From Paraburkholderia silvatlantica (GTDB lineage: Bacteria; Pseudomonadota; Gammaproteobacteria; Burkholderiales; Burkholderiaceae), in NCBI RefSeq assembly GCF_003096715.1, contig NZ_QEOL01000028.1, positions 1-64,000 on the forward strand: 64,000 nucleotides of DNA, written 5' to 3'. Each line of letters opens with the position of its first letter. Positions within the stretch are counted from its first letter, which is position 1. This document shows positions 34,558 through 44,235 of the stretch, piece after piece. The translations under genes were made by a program, and so were the position numbers. A model generated the notes under the pieces. That model was not told the DNA's origin, made no database searches, and saw nothing but the letters and a program-made list of their open reading frames with translations.

Positions 34558-34860
34558 TCAGACCACGTAATCCACGCACTGGCGCGACTCGGCCACGAGC
34601 TTCGCGAACTGCTTCACGACGAGATGTTCGGGGTGGTCCTGATAGCCGTCGAGCGCGGCCTGATCGGCGAAATCGGCAATGAGTACGAGGTCGAACGTGG
34701 AAGCCAGGCCCGGCTCGGCCACACCGGCTTCGAGGTGCAGCGTGCCCGGCACGAGATCGCGGCAGCCTTCGAGCAAGGCCTTGAACTTCACGACATTCTC
34801 GGCACGCGTCGCGCCTTCGGCCGACTCCTTGAACCTCCACATCACGATATGACGAATCAC
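34558..34860 (-). CDS. Dabb (stress-responsive alpha-beta barrel) domain protein
   Basis: A 100-residue ferredoxin-like dimeric barrel protein: IRHIVMWRFKE, LEGCRDLVPG, STFDLVLIADFADQAALDGY and HPEHLVVKQF match the Dabb family. Function in bacteria is often unknown; some members are decarboxylases or cyclases. It starts with GTG at 34860, supported by AGAGGTGA seven bases upstream. It is followed by the hotdog gene. Confidence 0.86.
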   Translation of the reverse strand: MIRHIVMWRFKESAEGATRAENVVKFKALLEGCRDLVPGTLHLEAGVAEPGLASTFDLVLIADFADQAALDGYQDHPEHLVVKQFAKLVAESRQCVDYVV

Positions 34861-34962
34861 GAACTCACCTCTTGCAGTCTGCATGGAAACAGGCGCCGCA
34901 CCGTACGCGCGCCGACAGCCGTCATGATACCCGCAGCGGCTCGGGCGCGAGAGCGGCCCGGC

Positions 34963-34998
34963 GCGCGTATGGCGCGTATGGCGCGTATGGTGCGTACG
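34963..34998. repeat. Four copies of a 9-bp tandem unit
   Basis: GCGCGTATG occurs three times without change (34963-34989), then GTGCGTACG (34990-34998). It lies in the 200-bp spacer between the thiolase and the Dabb gene, in the leader or promoter of the Dabb gene. Confidence 0.85.
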
Positions 34999-35024
34999 GC
35001 AGCGGGAAAGCGATGAAATCGTGT

Positions 35025-35054
35025 GTGCGGCAGCGGGCATGTCCACTGCCGCAC
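35025..35054 (-). terminator. Hairpin after the thiolase gene
   Basis: Nine-bp perfect stem GTGCGGCAG / CTGCCGCAC with a 12-nt loop, starting 7 bases past the thiolase stop. There is no clear U-run, so it may act as a Rho-dependent or 3'-end hairpin. Confidence 0.45.
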
Positions 35055-35060
35055 CGCGCA

Positions 35061-36239
35061 TCACACGACTTCGAAGAGGCCGGCGGCGCCCTGCCCCCCA
35101 CCGATGCACATCGTCACCACGACGAACTTCGCGCCGCGGCGCTTGCCTTCGACAAGCGCATGACCCGTGAGGCGCGCGCCCGACACGCCATACGGGTGGC
35201 CGACGGCAATCGCGCCGCCGTTCACGTTCAGGCGCTCGGCGGGAATGCCGAGCTTGTCGCGGCAATACAGCACCTGCACCGCAAACGCTTCGTTCAGCTC
35301 CCACAGGTCGATGTCCTCGACCTTCAGGCCCGTCTGCCTGAGCAGTTTGGGCACCGCGAACACGGGACCGATGCCCATCTCGTCCGGCTCGCAGCCCGCC
35401 ACCGCGAAGCCGCGGAAAATGCCGAGCGGCTGCAGGCCTTCGCGCTCCGCGACTTTCGCGTTCATCACGACGCAGGCGCTCGCGCCATCCGAGAACTGGC
35501 TCGCGTTGCCGGCCGTGATGACGCCGCCCGGCATCGCCGTGCGGATCTTCGCAACGCCTTCGAGCGTGGTGTCGGCGCGAATGCCCTCGTCGGCGGCGAT
35601 CGTCACTTCCTTCGTGACGAGTTGGCCCGTGGCCTTGTCGGCCACACCGGCAAGCACCGTCATCGGCACGATTTCGTCGTTGAAGAGACCCGCTGCCTGT
35701 GCGGCCGCCGCGCGCAACTGCGACTGCACGCCGTACTCGTCCTGGCGCTCCTTCGGGATTTCATAGCGCTTCGCGACGTTCTCGGCCGTTTGCAGCATGC
35801 TCCAGTAGATTTCGGGCTTGTGCTGGTTGAGCCAGCCTTCGGCCATCATGTGGCGGTTCATCTCGTTCTGCACGCACGAGATCGATTCCACACCGCCCGC
35901 GACGAACACATCGCCTTCCCCCGCGATCACGCGTTGCGCGGCAAGCGCGATCGTCTGGAGTCCGGACGAACAGAAGCGGTTCACCGTCATGCCCGGCACG
36001 CTCACGGGCAGGCCCGCACGCAACGCGATCTGGCGCGCGATGTTCGCACCCGTTGCGCCTTCGGGGTTCGCGCAGCCCATGATCACGTCTTCCACGCGCG
36101 CGGGGTCGATCTTCGCGCGCTCGACGGCGGCTTGCGTCACATGCCCGCCGAGCGTGGCGCCGTGCGTCATGTTGAAGGCGCCCTTCCAGGATTTGGCGAG
36201 GCCCGTGCGGGCGGTCGATACGATTACAGCGTCAGTCAT
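35061..36239 (-). CDS. Acetyl-CoA acyltransferase (thiolase)
   Basis: A 392-residue thiolase. The nucleophile is C90 in NRFCSSGLQT, the His motif is GGAIAVGHPYGVSG, and the second Cys is in TMCIGGGQGAAG near the C-terminus. It should split 3-ketoacyl-CoA to acetyl-CoA plus a shortened acyl-CoA; biosynthetic direction is also possible. Length and the FCSSGLQ block fit the FadA-like group. It lies on the same strand as pncA and the fused FadB-type gene, 53 bp from the next gene. Confidence 0.94.
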   Translation of the reverse strand: MTDAVIVSTARTGLAKSWKGAFNMTHGATLGGHVTQAAVERAKIDPARVEDVIMGCANPEGATGANIARQIALRAGLPVSVPGMTVNRFCSSGLQTIALAAQRVIAGEGDVFVAGGVESISCVQNEMNRHMMAEGWLNQHKPEIYWSMLQTAENVAKRYEIPKERQDEYGVQSQLRAAAAQAAGLFNDEIVPMTVLAGVADKATGQLVTKEVTIAADEGIRADTTLEGVAKIRTAMPGGVITAGNASQFSDGASACVVMNAKVAEREGLQPLGIFRGFAVAGCEPDEMGIGPVFAVPKLLRQTGLKVEDIDLWELNEAFAVQVLYCRDKLGIPAERLNVNGGAIAVGHPYGVSGARLTGHALVEGKRRGAKFVVVTMCIGGGQGAAGLFEVV

Positions 36240-36292
36240 GCGATGTCTCCCACTACGAATATTGAATCCAGAGGATGTCTTTGCCTGGACGT

Positions 36293-36928
36293 TCAAGCGG
36301 ACAAGGCCAGCACCCCGGCCGATTGCGCGCGCTTCACACCGGCGGCAAGCAATTGCTGCCACGCGGCGGCAAGCGAGCCGTTCAGGTCGATGGCGCGCGA
36401 GGCATCTTCGATCAGCACGGTTTCGAAGCCCGCGGCGCGCGCGTCGAGCGCGGACCACGCCACGCAATAGTCGGTCGCGAGGCCGCAGCAGTACACGCGC
36501 TTCACACCCACGTCGCGCAGATAACCCGCGAGGCCCGTAGGCGTCTTGCGGTCGGCTTCGAGAAACGCCGAGTAGCTGTCCACATCGGCGTGATGACCCT
36601 TGCGGATCACCGCGCGCGCATGCGGCACGTCGAGGTCGCGATGCAGCGCGGCGCCTTCGGTGCCCTGCACGCAATGCACGGGCCACAGCACCTGCTCGCC
36701 GTAGGGCAGCGCCATCGTCCCGAACGGTGCGCGTCCCGCGTGGTTGGCCGCAAACGAAACGTGCTGCGCCGGGTGCCAGTCCTGCGTGAGCACCACGTTG
36801 CCGAAGCCCTGCGCGAGCCGGTTCGCGACCGGCACGACTTCATCGCCGAGCGCAACGGCAAGCGCGCCACCCGGCATGAAGTCGTATTGCAGGTCGATCA
36901 GCAGGAGCACGTCGTCTGCGCTTCTCAT
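36293..36928 (-). CDS. pncA: Nicotinamidase
   Basis: A 211-residue isochorismatase-fold amidase that turns nicotinamide into nicotinate for NAD salvage. The catalytic triad D12, K109 and C154 is visible, and the metal site DWHPAQH gives D50, H52 and H56. The order and spacing match nicotinamidases and not isochorismatase. It is placed between two beta-oxidation genes on the same strand, an odd but possibly useful location, since NAD is their cofactor. A 12-bp tandem array overlaps its ribosome-binding region. Confidence 0.94.
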   Translation of the reverse strand: MRSADDVLLLIDLQYDFMPGGALAVALGDEVVPVANRLAQGFGNVVLTQDWHPAQHVSFAANHAGRAPFGTMALPYGEQVLWPVHCVQGTEGAALHRDLDVPHARAVIRKGHHADVDSYSAFLEADRKTPTGLAGYLRDVGVKRVYCCGLATDYCVAWSALDARAAGFETVLIEDASRAIDLNGSLAAAWQQLLAAGVKRAQSAGVLALSA

Positions 36929-36931
36929 GAT

Positions 36932-36966
36932 GTTCGTCCGCCTGTTCGTCCGCTTTTGCGTCCGTA
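36932..36966. repeat. Three copies of a 12-bp tandem unit before pncA
   Basis: TTCGTCCG occurs at 36933-36940 and 36945-36952, and TGCGTCCG at 36957-36964, each 12 bp apart. On the minus strand the purine-rich GGACGAA lies where the pncA ribosome-binding site should be. Confidence 0.8.
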
Positions 36967-36974
36967 AGTGATGC

Positions 36975-39056
36975 TTAGTTGAATGTACCGCCGCTCGCAG
37001 CCAGCTCGACGATCGAAGGCGCGACTTCCCACGCCTCGCCGTTGCGCTGCTGCGCATAGCGGCGAATCGCGCGCTCGACGTTGTAGAGGCCCACCGTGTC
37101 GGCGTACAGCATCGGGCCGCCGCGCCACAGCGGGAAACCGTAGCCCGTGAGATAGACCATGTCGACGTCCGACGCCTTGGAGGCGATGCCCTCCTCGAGA
37201 ATCTTCGCGCCTTCGTTGACGAGCGAGAACACGAGACGCTCGACGATTTCCTCATCGCCGATCTTGCGGCGCTCCACGCCGGCTTCCTTCGAGTACGCCA
37301 CGATCATCTCGTCGACGAGTTTCGACGGCAGCGCGTCGCGCTCGCCCGCCTTGTAGTCGTACCAGCCGGCGCCGGTCTTCTGCCCGAAGCGGCCGGTCTC
37401 GCACAGACGGTCGGCGATCTTCGAGTACTTCATGTCCGGGTGTTCCTGATAGCGGCGCTTGCGAATCGCCCAGCCGATATCGTTGCCGGCCAGGTCGCTC
37501 ATGCGGAACGGGCCCATCGCGAAGCCGAACTTCTCGATCGCGCGGTCCACTTGCGCGGGCAGTGCGCCTTCCTCGAGCATATAGAGCGCCTGACGCACGT
37601 ACTGCTCGATCATGCGGTTGCCGATGAAGCCGTCGCACACGCCCGACACCACAGCCGTCTTGCGGATCTTCTTCGCGACCTGCATGACGGTGGCGAGCAC
37701 GTCCCTGGCCGTTTCCTTGCCGCGCACGACTTCTAGCAGCTTCATTACGTTGGCAGGACTGAAGAAGTGCAGGCCCACCACGTCCTGCGGGCGCTTCGTG
37801 AATGCCGCGATCTTGTCGACGTCGAGCGTCGAGGTGTTCGAGGCGAGGATCGCGCCAGCCTTGGCGACTTCGTCGAGGCGCTTGAACACCTGCTCCTTCA
37901 CGCCGAGTTCTTCGAACACCGCTTCGATGACGAGATCGGCCTGCTTGAGGTCGTCGTAGGAGAGCGTCGGGCTGATGAGCGCCAGGCGCGCTTCCACCTT
38001 CTCCTGCGTGAGCTTGCCCTTCCTGACCTGCGCTTCGTAGTTCTTGCGGATCGTGGCGAGGCCGCGATCGAGCGCTTCCTGCTTCGTTTCCAGCAGCGTG
38101 ACCGGCACGCCCGCGTTGAGGAAGTTCATCGTGATGCCGCCACCCATCGTGCCCGCGCCGATCACCGCAACTTTCTGGATCTCGCGCGTGGGCGTGCCCG
38201 CCGGCACATCGGGAATCTTGCTCGCCGCGCGCTCGCCGAAGAACGCGTGCCGCAGCGCACGGCTTTCCGGCGTCTGCACGAGTTCGAGGAAGCATTCGCG
38301 CTCGAACCCGAGGCCCAGGTCGAAGCCCTGCTTCACACCCGCCGCAACAGCATCGACACACTTCACCGGCGCGGGATAGTGCTTCGCCATCGCGCCAACG
38401 GTGTTGCGCGAGAACTGCAGGAAGCCTTCGGCGTTCGGATGTTCGATTTTGCGATTACGCACGAGCGGATGGGGGCCCGGCTTGTCGGCCGCCTTGCGCG
38501 CGAAAGCGACGGCCTCTTCGAGCAGATCGCCCTGCGCCATGGCGTCGAAGAGCCCCGACGTCGCGAGCTTTTCGCTCATCACCGGCGCGCCCGTGACGAT
38601 CATGTTGAGCGCGGCTTCGAGGCCGATCGCACGCGGCAGACGCTGCGTGCCGCCCGCGCCCGGCAGAATGCCGAGCTTCACTTCGGGCAGTGCGATCTGC
38701 GCGCCGGCAGCGGCGACACGGTAGTGCGCGCCGAGCGCCAGTTCGAGACCGCCGCCCATGGCCACACTGTGGATCGCGGCCACGACCGGCTTCGCGCTCT
38801 TTTCGACCTCCCGGATGACGGTGTGGAGCGTGGGCTCCTGCATCGCCTTCGGCGTGTTGAATTCGGTGATATCCGCGCCGCCCGAGAACGCCTTGCCGGC
38901 GCCCGTGATCACAATGGCCGCAACGGCCGGATCGCCCGCGGCACGTGCGAGACCCTCGACAATGCCTGCGCGGGTCGAATGCCCGAGGCCGTTGACGGGC
39001 GGGTTATTGAGCGTGATGACGGCGACGCCGTCGCGAGTCGTGTAGTCCACTGCCAT
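36975..39056 (-). CDS. Fused enoyl-CoA hydratase/3-hydroxyacyl-CoA dehydrogenase (FadB/FadJ type)
   Basis: A 693-residue bifunctional beta-oxidation enzyme. The hydratase half (about residues 1-200) has SGGADITEF, GGGLELAL and LPEVKLGILPG, which include the two glutamates that hydrate the double bond. The dehydrogenase half starts with the NAD loop VIGAGTMGGGI and has the catalytic His in GLHFFSPANVMKLLE, ending in the helical HAD domain. Length is normal for the fused type without a thiolase domain. GGAGG before the ATG at 39056 supports the start. A sigma70-like promoter with a palindrome lies 75-100 bp upstream. Followed by pncA. Confidence 0.95.
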   Translation of the reverse strand: MAVDYTTRDGVAVITLNNPPVNGLGHSTRAGIVEGLARAAGDPAVAAIVITGAGKAFSGGADITEFNTPKAMQEPTLHTVIREVEKSAKPVVAAIHSVAMGGGLELALGAHYRVAAAGAQIALPEVKLGILPGAGGTQRLPRAIGLEAALNMIVTGAPVMSEKLATSGLFDAMAQGDLLEEAVAFARKAADKPGPHPLVRNRKIEHPNAEGFLQFSRNTVGAMAKHYPAPVKCVDAVAAGVKQGFDLGLGFERECFLELVQTPESRALRHAFFGERAASKIPDVPAGTPTREIQKVAVIGAGTMGGGITMNFLNAGVPVTLLETKQEALDRGLATIRKNYEAQVRKGKLTQEKVEARLALISPTLSYDDLKQADLVIEAVFEELGVKEQVFKRLDEVAKAGAILASNTSTLDVDKIAAFTKRPQDVVGLHFFSPANVMKLLEVVRGKETARDVLATVMQVAKKIRKTAVVSGVCDGFIGNRMIEQYVRQALYMLEEGALPAQVDRAIEKFGFAMGPFRMSDLAGNDIGWAIRKRRYQEHPDMKYSKIADRLCETGRFGQKTGAGWYDYKAGERDALPSKLVDEMIVAYSKEAGVERRKIGDEEIVERLVFSLVNEGAKILEEGIASKASDVDMVYLTGYGFPLWRGGPMLYADTVGLYNVERAIRRYAQQRNGEAWEVAPSIVELAASGGTFN

Positions 39057-39129
39057 TTGCCTGCCTCCATGCTTGCGGGCCGCGAGGTGCGTCGTCGGCT
39101 TCATTGTCCGACATTCCCGGTCAGCAGGC

Positions 39130-39158
39130 AGAATACCCAAAAAAGAACGTTCGTTCAA
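39130..39158 (-). promoter_or_regulatory. Sigma70-like promoter overlapped by a TetR-like palindrome
   Basis: On the minus strand, TTGAAC (39153-39158) and TATTCT (39130-39135) are separated by exactly 17 bp. The segment GAACGAACGTTC, of the kind bound by TetR/AcrR-family repressors, occupies 39145-39156, so it covers the -35 side of the spacer. A bound repressor would block the polymerase. It points at the fused beta-oxidation gene. Confidence 0.6.
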
Positions 39159-39234
39159 TTTTTTGCTGCGCTGCGGATGCCAGGGTTTGTACCGAACGGA
39201 TGAAGCCGGCGGGTCGGCGGGCAAAAACCGGAAG

Positions 39235-39259
39235 AAAAAAACGCAGCCGGATGGCTGCG
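39235..39259 (-). terminator. Rho-independent terminator of the acyl-CoA ligase
   Basis: Stem CGCAGCC / GGCTGCG with a 4-nt loop, followed on the minus strand by a run of seven T (39235-39241). It sits 40 bases past the ligase stop at 39301. Confidence 0.85.
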
Positions 39260-39300
39260 CCGGAGAACCTTGCGCGGCTGCGCGGGCGGTTCGGGGTGGC

Positions 39301-40989
39301 TTATCCGCGCTTCGCGGCGTCTTGTGCCGGATCGAACGGACAGCCCTCCACTGCGAGCGCGGTCGGCAACACGTAGGCGCGGAACTGCTCGCGCAGCTTG
39401 AGCTTTTGCAGCTTGCCCGTTGCCGTGTGCGGTAATTCGTCGACGAACACGGCGTCGTCGGGCAGCCACCATTTGGCGACCTTGCCTTCGAAGAAGGCGA
39501 GCAGTTCTTCACGCGTGACCGCCGCGCCGGGCCTCTTCACCGCGACGATGAGGGGCCGCTCGGTCCAGCGCGGGTGCGCGCAGGCAATGCACGCAGCCTC
39601 TGCGATGGCCGGATGCGCCACTGCGATGTTTTCGAGGTCGATCGAGCTGATCCACTCGCCACCCGACTTGATCACGTCCTTGCTTCGGTCGGTGATGTGC
39701 AGGAAGCCGTCGGGGTCGATCGTGGCGACGTCGCCGGTGGGGAACCAGCCCTCCACGAGCGGCGAGCCGCTTTCCTGGCGGAAGTAGCGGTCAATCACCC
39801 AGGGCCCGCGCACGTGCAGGTCGCCGAACGTCACCCCGTCCCACGGCAGTTCCCGCCCGTCCTCGCCGACGATCTTCATGTCCACGCCGAAAATCACGCG
39901 TCCCTGCTTTTCGAGCAGCGCGCGCTGGGCCTCGCGCGGCCGCTTCGATTGCGCCCAGTTGAGCTTCGAAAGCGTGCCGAGCGGCGACATCTCCGTCATG
40001 CCCCACGCGTGGATCACCTGCACGCCGTATTCGTCCTCGAAGGCGCGCAGCATGGCGGGCGGGCACGCCGAGCCGCCGATCACCGTGCGGTTGAGCGTGG
40101 AGAAGCGCACGCCCGCGCCGCGCATGTAGGCGAGCAGGCCGAGCCAGACAGTCGGCACGCCGGCCGAGGCAGTCACGCCTTCGGCCTCCATGAGTTCATA
40201 GAGCGACTTGCCGTCGAGATCCTTGCCGGGCAGCACGAGCTTCGTGCCCGCGAGCGGGGCCGCATGGGGAATGCCCCATGCGTTCACATGGAACATCGGC
40301 ACGACGGGCAGAATCGCGTCGAGCGCGGAGAAGCCCATCGCATCGGGCAGCGCCGCTGCGTAAGCGTGCAGCACCGAAGACCGGTGCGTGTAGAGCGCCC
40401 CCTTCGGGTTGCCCGTGGTGCCGGAGGTGTAGCAAAGGTTCGAGGCGCTGCGCTCGTCGAGTTCGGGCCACGTGTAGCGGCCGTCCTGCGCGGCGAGCAG
40501 CGTTTCGTAGCAGAGCACTTGCGTGCGCATTGGCGGCCGGTGCGACTCGTCGCACAGCGCGATCCAGCCGCGCACGTTCGGGCATTGCGGCGCGAGCGTA
40601 TCGACGAGCGCGGCGAACGTAATGTCGAACAGCACATAGCGGTCGTCGGCGTGATTGACGATCCAGGCGATCTGCTCGGGAAAGAGCCGCGGATTGATGG
40701 TATGACACACGGCACCGAAGCCGGTCACGCCAAAATAGGCTTCGAGGTGCCGGTAGCCGTTCCAGGCGAGCGTGCCCACGCGTTCGCCCGGCGCCACGCC
40801 CAGCGCGATGAGCGCCTGGGCGAGCTGCTTCGAGCGCGCCTCGCACTCGCGGTACGTGTAGCGATGAATGTCGCCCTCGATGCGGCGCGAGACGATCTGC
40901 GCGCTGCCATGGTGGCGCGCCGCATGCGCGATCAACGACGGGAGCGTGAGCGGCACATCCATCATCTGTCCCAGCAGCGGCGCACTCAT
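39301..40989 (-). CDS. Acyl-CoA ligase, DmdB/long-chain fatty acid type
   Basis: A 562-residue AMP-forming ligase. The P-loop is CYTSGTTGNPKGALYTH. The A4/A5 region is AWGMTEMSPLG, followed by GWFPTGDVATIDPDGFLHIT and the hinge DRSKDVIKSGGEWISS; the catalytic Lys near the end is in TATGKLQKLKLRE. This set fits medium-chain, long-chain or 3-methylmercaptopropionate ligases. It should make the acyl-CoA that the neighbouring enzymes then degrade. AGGAGA lies ten bases before the ATG at 40989. It is divergent from selO. Confidence 0.93.
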   Translation of the reverse strand: MSAPLLGQMMDVPLTLPSLIAHAARHHGSAQIVSRRIEGDIHRYTYRECEARSKQLAQALIALGVAPGERVGTLAWNGYRHLEAYFGVTGFGAVCHTINPRLFPEQIAWIVNHADDRYVLFDITFAALVDTLAPQCPNVRGWIALCDESHRPPMRTQVLCYETLLAAQDGRYTWPELDERSASNLCYTSGTTGNPKGALYTHRSSVLHAYAAALPDAMGFSALDAILPVVPMFHVNAWGIPHAAPLAGTKLVLPGKDLDGKSLYELMEAEGVTASAGVPTVWLGLLAYMRGAGVRFSTLNRTVIGGSACPPAMLRAFEDEYGVQVIHAWGMTEMSPLGTLSKLNWAQSKRPREAQRALLEKQGRVIFGVDMKIVGEDGRELPWDGVTFGDLHVRGPWVIDRYFRQESGSPLVEGWFPTGDVATIDPDGFLHITDRSKDVIKSGGEWISSIDLENIAVAHPAIAEAACIACAHPRWTERPLIVAVKRPGAAVTREELLAFFEGKVAKWWLPDDAVFVDELPHTATGKLQKLKLREQFRAYVLPTALAVEGCPFDPAQDAAKRG

Positions 40990-41155
40990 CGGTAGCAGTC
41001 TCCTCGCGGTGATCGGCGTTGTGTGTCGTGTCTTTCGTGTTTGACTTCGCGTTGGCCTTTCGCGTATCGGGCCGGCACGCCGGCAAGCTTCGGACGCGCT
41101 CCAGCACGCCGCCGGGTGCGGACTTACAATATCGAGTATTCAACAGGCCCTCAAT

Positions 41156-42754
<1,599 letters not shown>

Positions 42755-42804
42755 ACGCGCCCCCATCTATGCGATCCTTGTTTCCCACCCGACAGGAACC
42801 CGAC

Positions 42805-43224
42805 ATGAGCCAGGACGACCACAATTCCCCCTCCTACCCCGGCTACAAGTCCGACGAGCAATGGCGCGAGCAGCTCGACGAAGGCCAGTACCAGGTCACG
42901 CGCCATGCGGCCACCGAGCGCGCCTTCACGGGCAAGTACTGGGATCATTTCGATCGCGGCGTGTACGACTGCGTGTGCTGCGGCACGCCGCTCTTCGAGT
43001 CCGACACGAAATTCGACGCGGGTTGCGGCTGGCCGAGCTACTTCCGGCCGATCAACGGCGAGGTGATCGAGGAGAAAACCGACCGCACGCACGGCATGCT
43101 GCGCATCGAGGTGCGCTGCAGGAACTGCGGCGCGCACCTCGGCCATGTGTTCGAGGATGGTCCGGCCCCGACGGGCCTTCGGTATTGCATCAATTCGGCT
43201 GCGCTACAATTCGAGCCCAAGTGA
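42805..43224 (+). CDS. msrB: Peptide-methionine (R)-S-oxide reductase
   Basis: A 139-residue MsrB that repairs the R form of methionine sulfoxide. The zinc site has C56, C59, C105 and C108. The catalytic Cys is C128 in GLRYCINSAAL, and the substrate pocket has GCGWPSYF. The usual resolving Cys position near residue 74 (AGCGWPS) is present. GACAGGAAC is the ribosome-binding site of the ATG at 42805. It follows selO. Confidence 0.95.
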   Translation: MSQDDHNSPSYPGYKSDEQWREQLDEGQYQVTRHAATERAFTGKYWDHFDRGVYDCVCCGTPLFESDTKFDAGCGWPSYFRPINGEVIEEKTDRTHGMLRIEVRCRNCGAHLGHVFEDGPAPTGLRYCINSAALQFEPK

Positions 43225-43336
43225 ACGCTGGCAAGGCAGCCCCGCGCCCCGCGCGGGGCGCCGCTGGGTAATCCGGGGCCTTGAAAGCGTCGTGCCCTCT
43301 TTTGCCGGGCTCATTTCGTCAACTCTCAGGCCGATA

Positions 43337-43870
43337 ATGAAATTCCTGTTTGACCTGTTCCCGATCATCCTCTTTTTCGTCGCCTTCAAGCTGTGGGGCA
43401 TCTTCACGGCGACGGCCGTGGCGATTGGCGCTACGCTCGTGCAGATCGCGTGGGTCGCGTTCCGTCACCGCAAGGTCGACCCGATGCTGTGGCTTTCGCT
43501 CGGTATCGTCGTCGTGTTCGGCGGCGCCACGCTGATGCTGCACGACGAAACCTTCATCAAGTGGAAGCCCACCGTGCTCTACTGGGCGTTCTCGGTCGTG
43601 CTGCTCGTTTCCCAGCTGGCATTCGGCAAGAACCTGATCGAAGCGATGATGGGCAAGCAGATCACGCTGCCGCCGCGCATCTGGACGCAACTGAACTTCG
43701 TCTGGTCGATCTTCTTCGCGCTGCTCGGCATTCTCAATCTTTTCGTGGCGTTCCACTTCTCCACCGACGCCTGGGTCGACTTCAAGCTCTTCGGCGCGAC
43801 CGGCATCCTCGTGGTGTTCATCGTCGGCCAGAGCCTGTGGCTTTCGCGTTACATGAAGGAGGAAGAATGA
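43337..43870 (+). CDS. yciB: Inner-membrane septation protein A
   Basis: A 177-residue protein with five transmembrane helices of the YciB/IspZ family: MKFLFDLFPIILFFVAFKLW at the start, and LPPRIWTQLNFVWSIFFALL. In other bacteria it interacts with cell-division and envelope-elongation proteins. The end TGILVVFIVGQSLWLSRYMK is typical. The stop overlaps the bolA start by four bases (ATGA), so the two are translationally coupled. Confidence 0.94.
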   Translation: MKFLFDLFPIILFFVAFKLWGIFTATAVAIGATLVQIAWVAFRHRKVDPMLWLSLGIVVVFGGATLMLHDETFIKWKPTVLYWAFSVVLLVSQLAFGKNLIEAMMGKQITLPPRIWTQLNFVWSIFFALLGILNLFVAFHFSTDAWVDFKLFGATGILVVFIVGQSLWLSRYMKEEE

Positions 43871-44175
43871 GCGACGTCTTTCTCAACGCCAGCCCCGCCG
43901 AGCGCATGGCGCTCATCGAAACGCGCCTGAGTGCGGCGCTTGCGCCCGTTTCCATCGACGTGCGCGACGACAGCGCGCAGCACGCCGGACATGCGGGGGC
44001 CGCTGCCGGCGGTCACTATCATGTCACGATCGTTGCGCTCGCATTCGCGGGGAAAGCCCGCGTGGCAAGGCATCGCATGGTGTATGATGCGCTGGCCGAG
44101 GCCATGCAGCGCGGCATTCATGCACTCGCGATCACGGCGCTCACGCCCGAAGAAGCCGCGGCGCTGCCCCGGTAG
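43867..44175 (+). CDS. BolA-family protein
   Basis: A 102-residue protein with the BolA fold: LIETRLSAALAPVSIDVRDD, the metal or cluster His region HAGHAGAAAGGHYHVTIVAL, and ARVARHRMVYDALAEAMQRG. Family members partner with monothiol glutaredoxins or act in regulation; the exact type here is unclear. The ATG overlaps the yciB stop. It has no glutaredoxin beside it. Confidence 0.92.
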   Translation: MSDVFLNASPAERMALIETRLSAALAPVSIDVRDDSAQHAGHAGAAAGGHYHVTIVALAFAGKARVARHRMVYDALAEAMQRGIHALAITALTPEEAAALPR

Positions 44176-44235
44176 CCCACGTTAGATTTCGTTGTTTTTG
44201 TTCGCCATTTTGGTTCGCCCCGTTAGGACTTTCCG

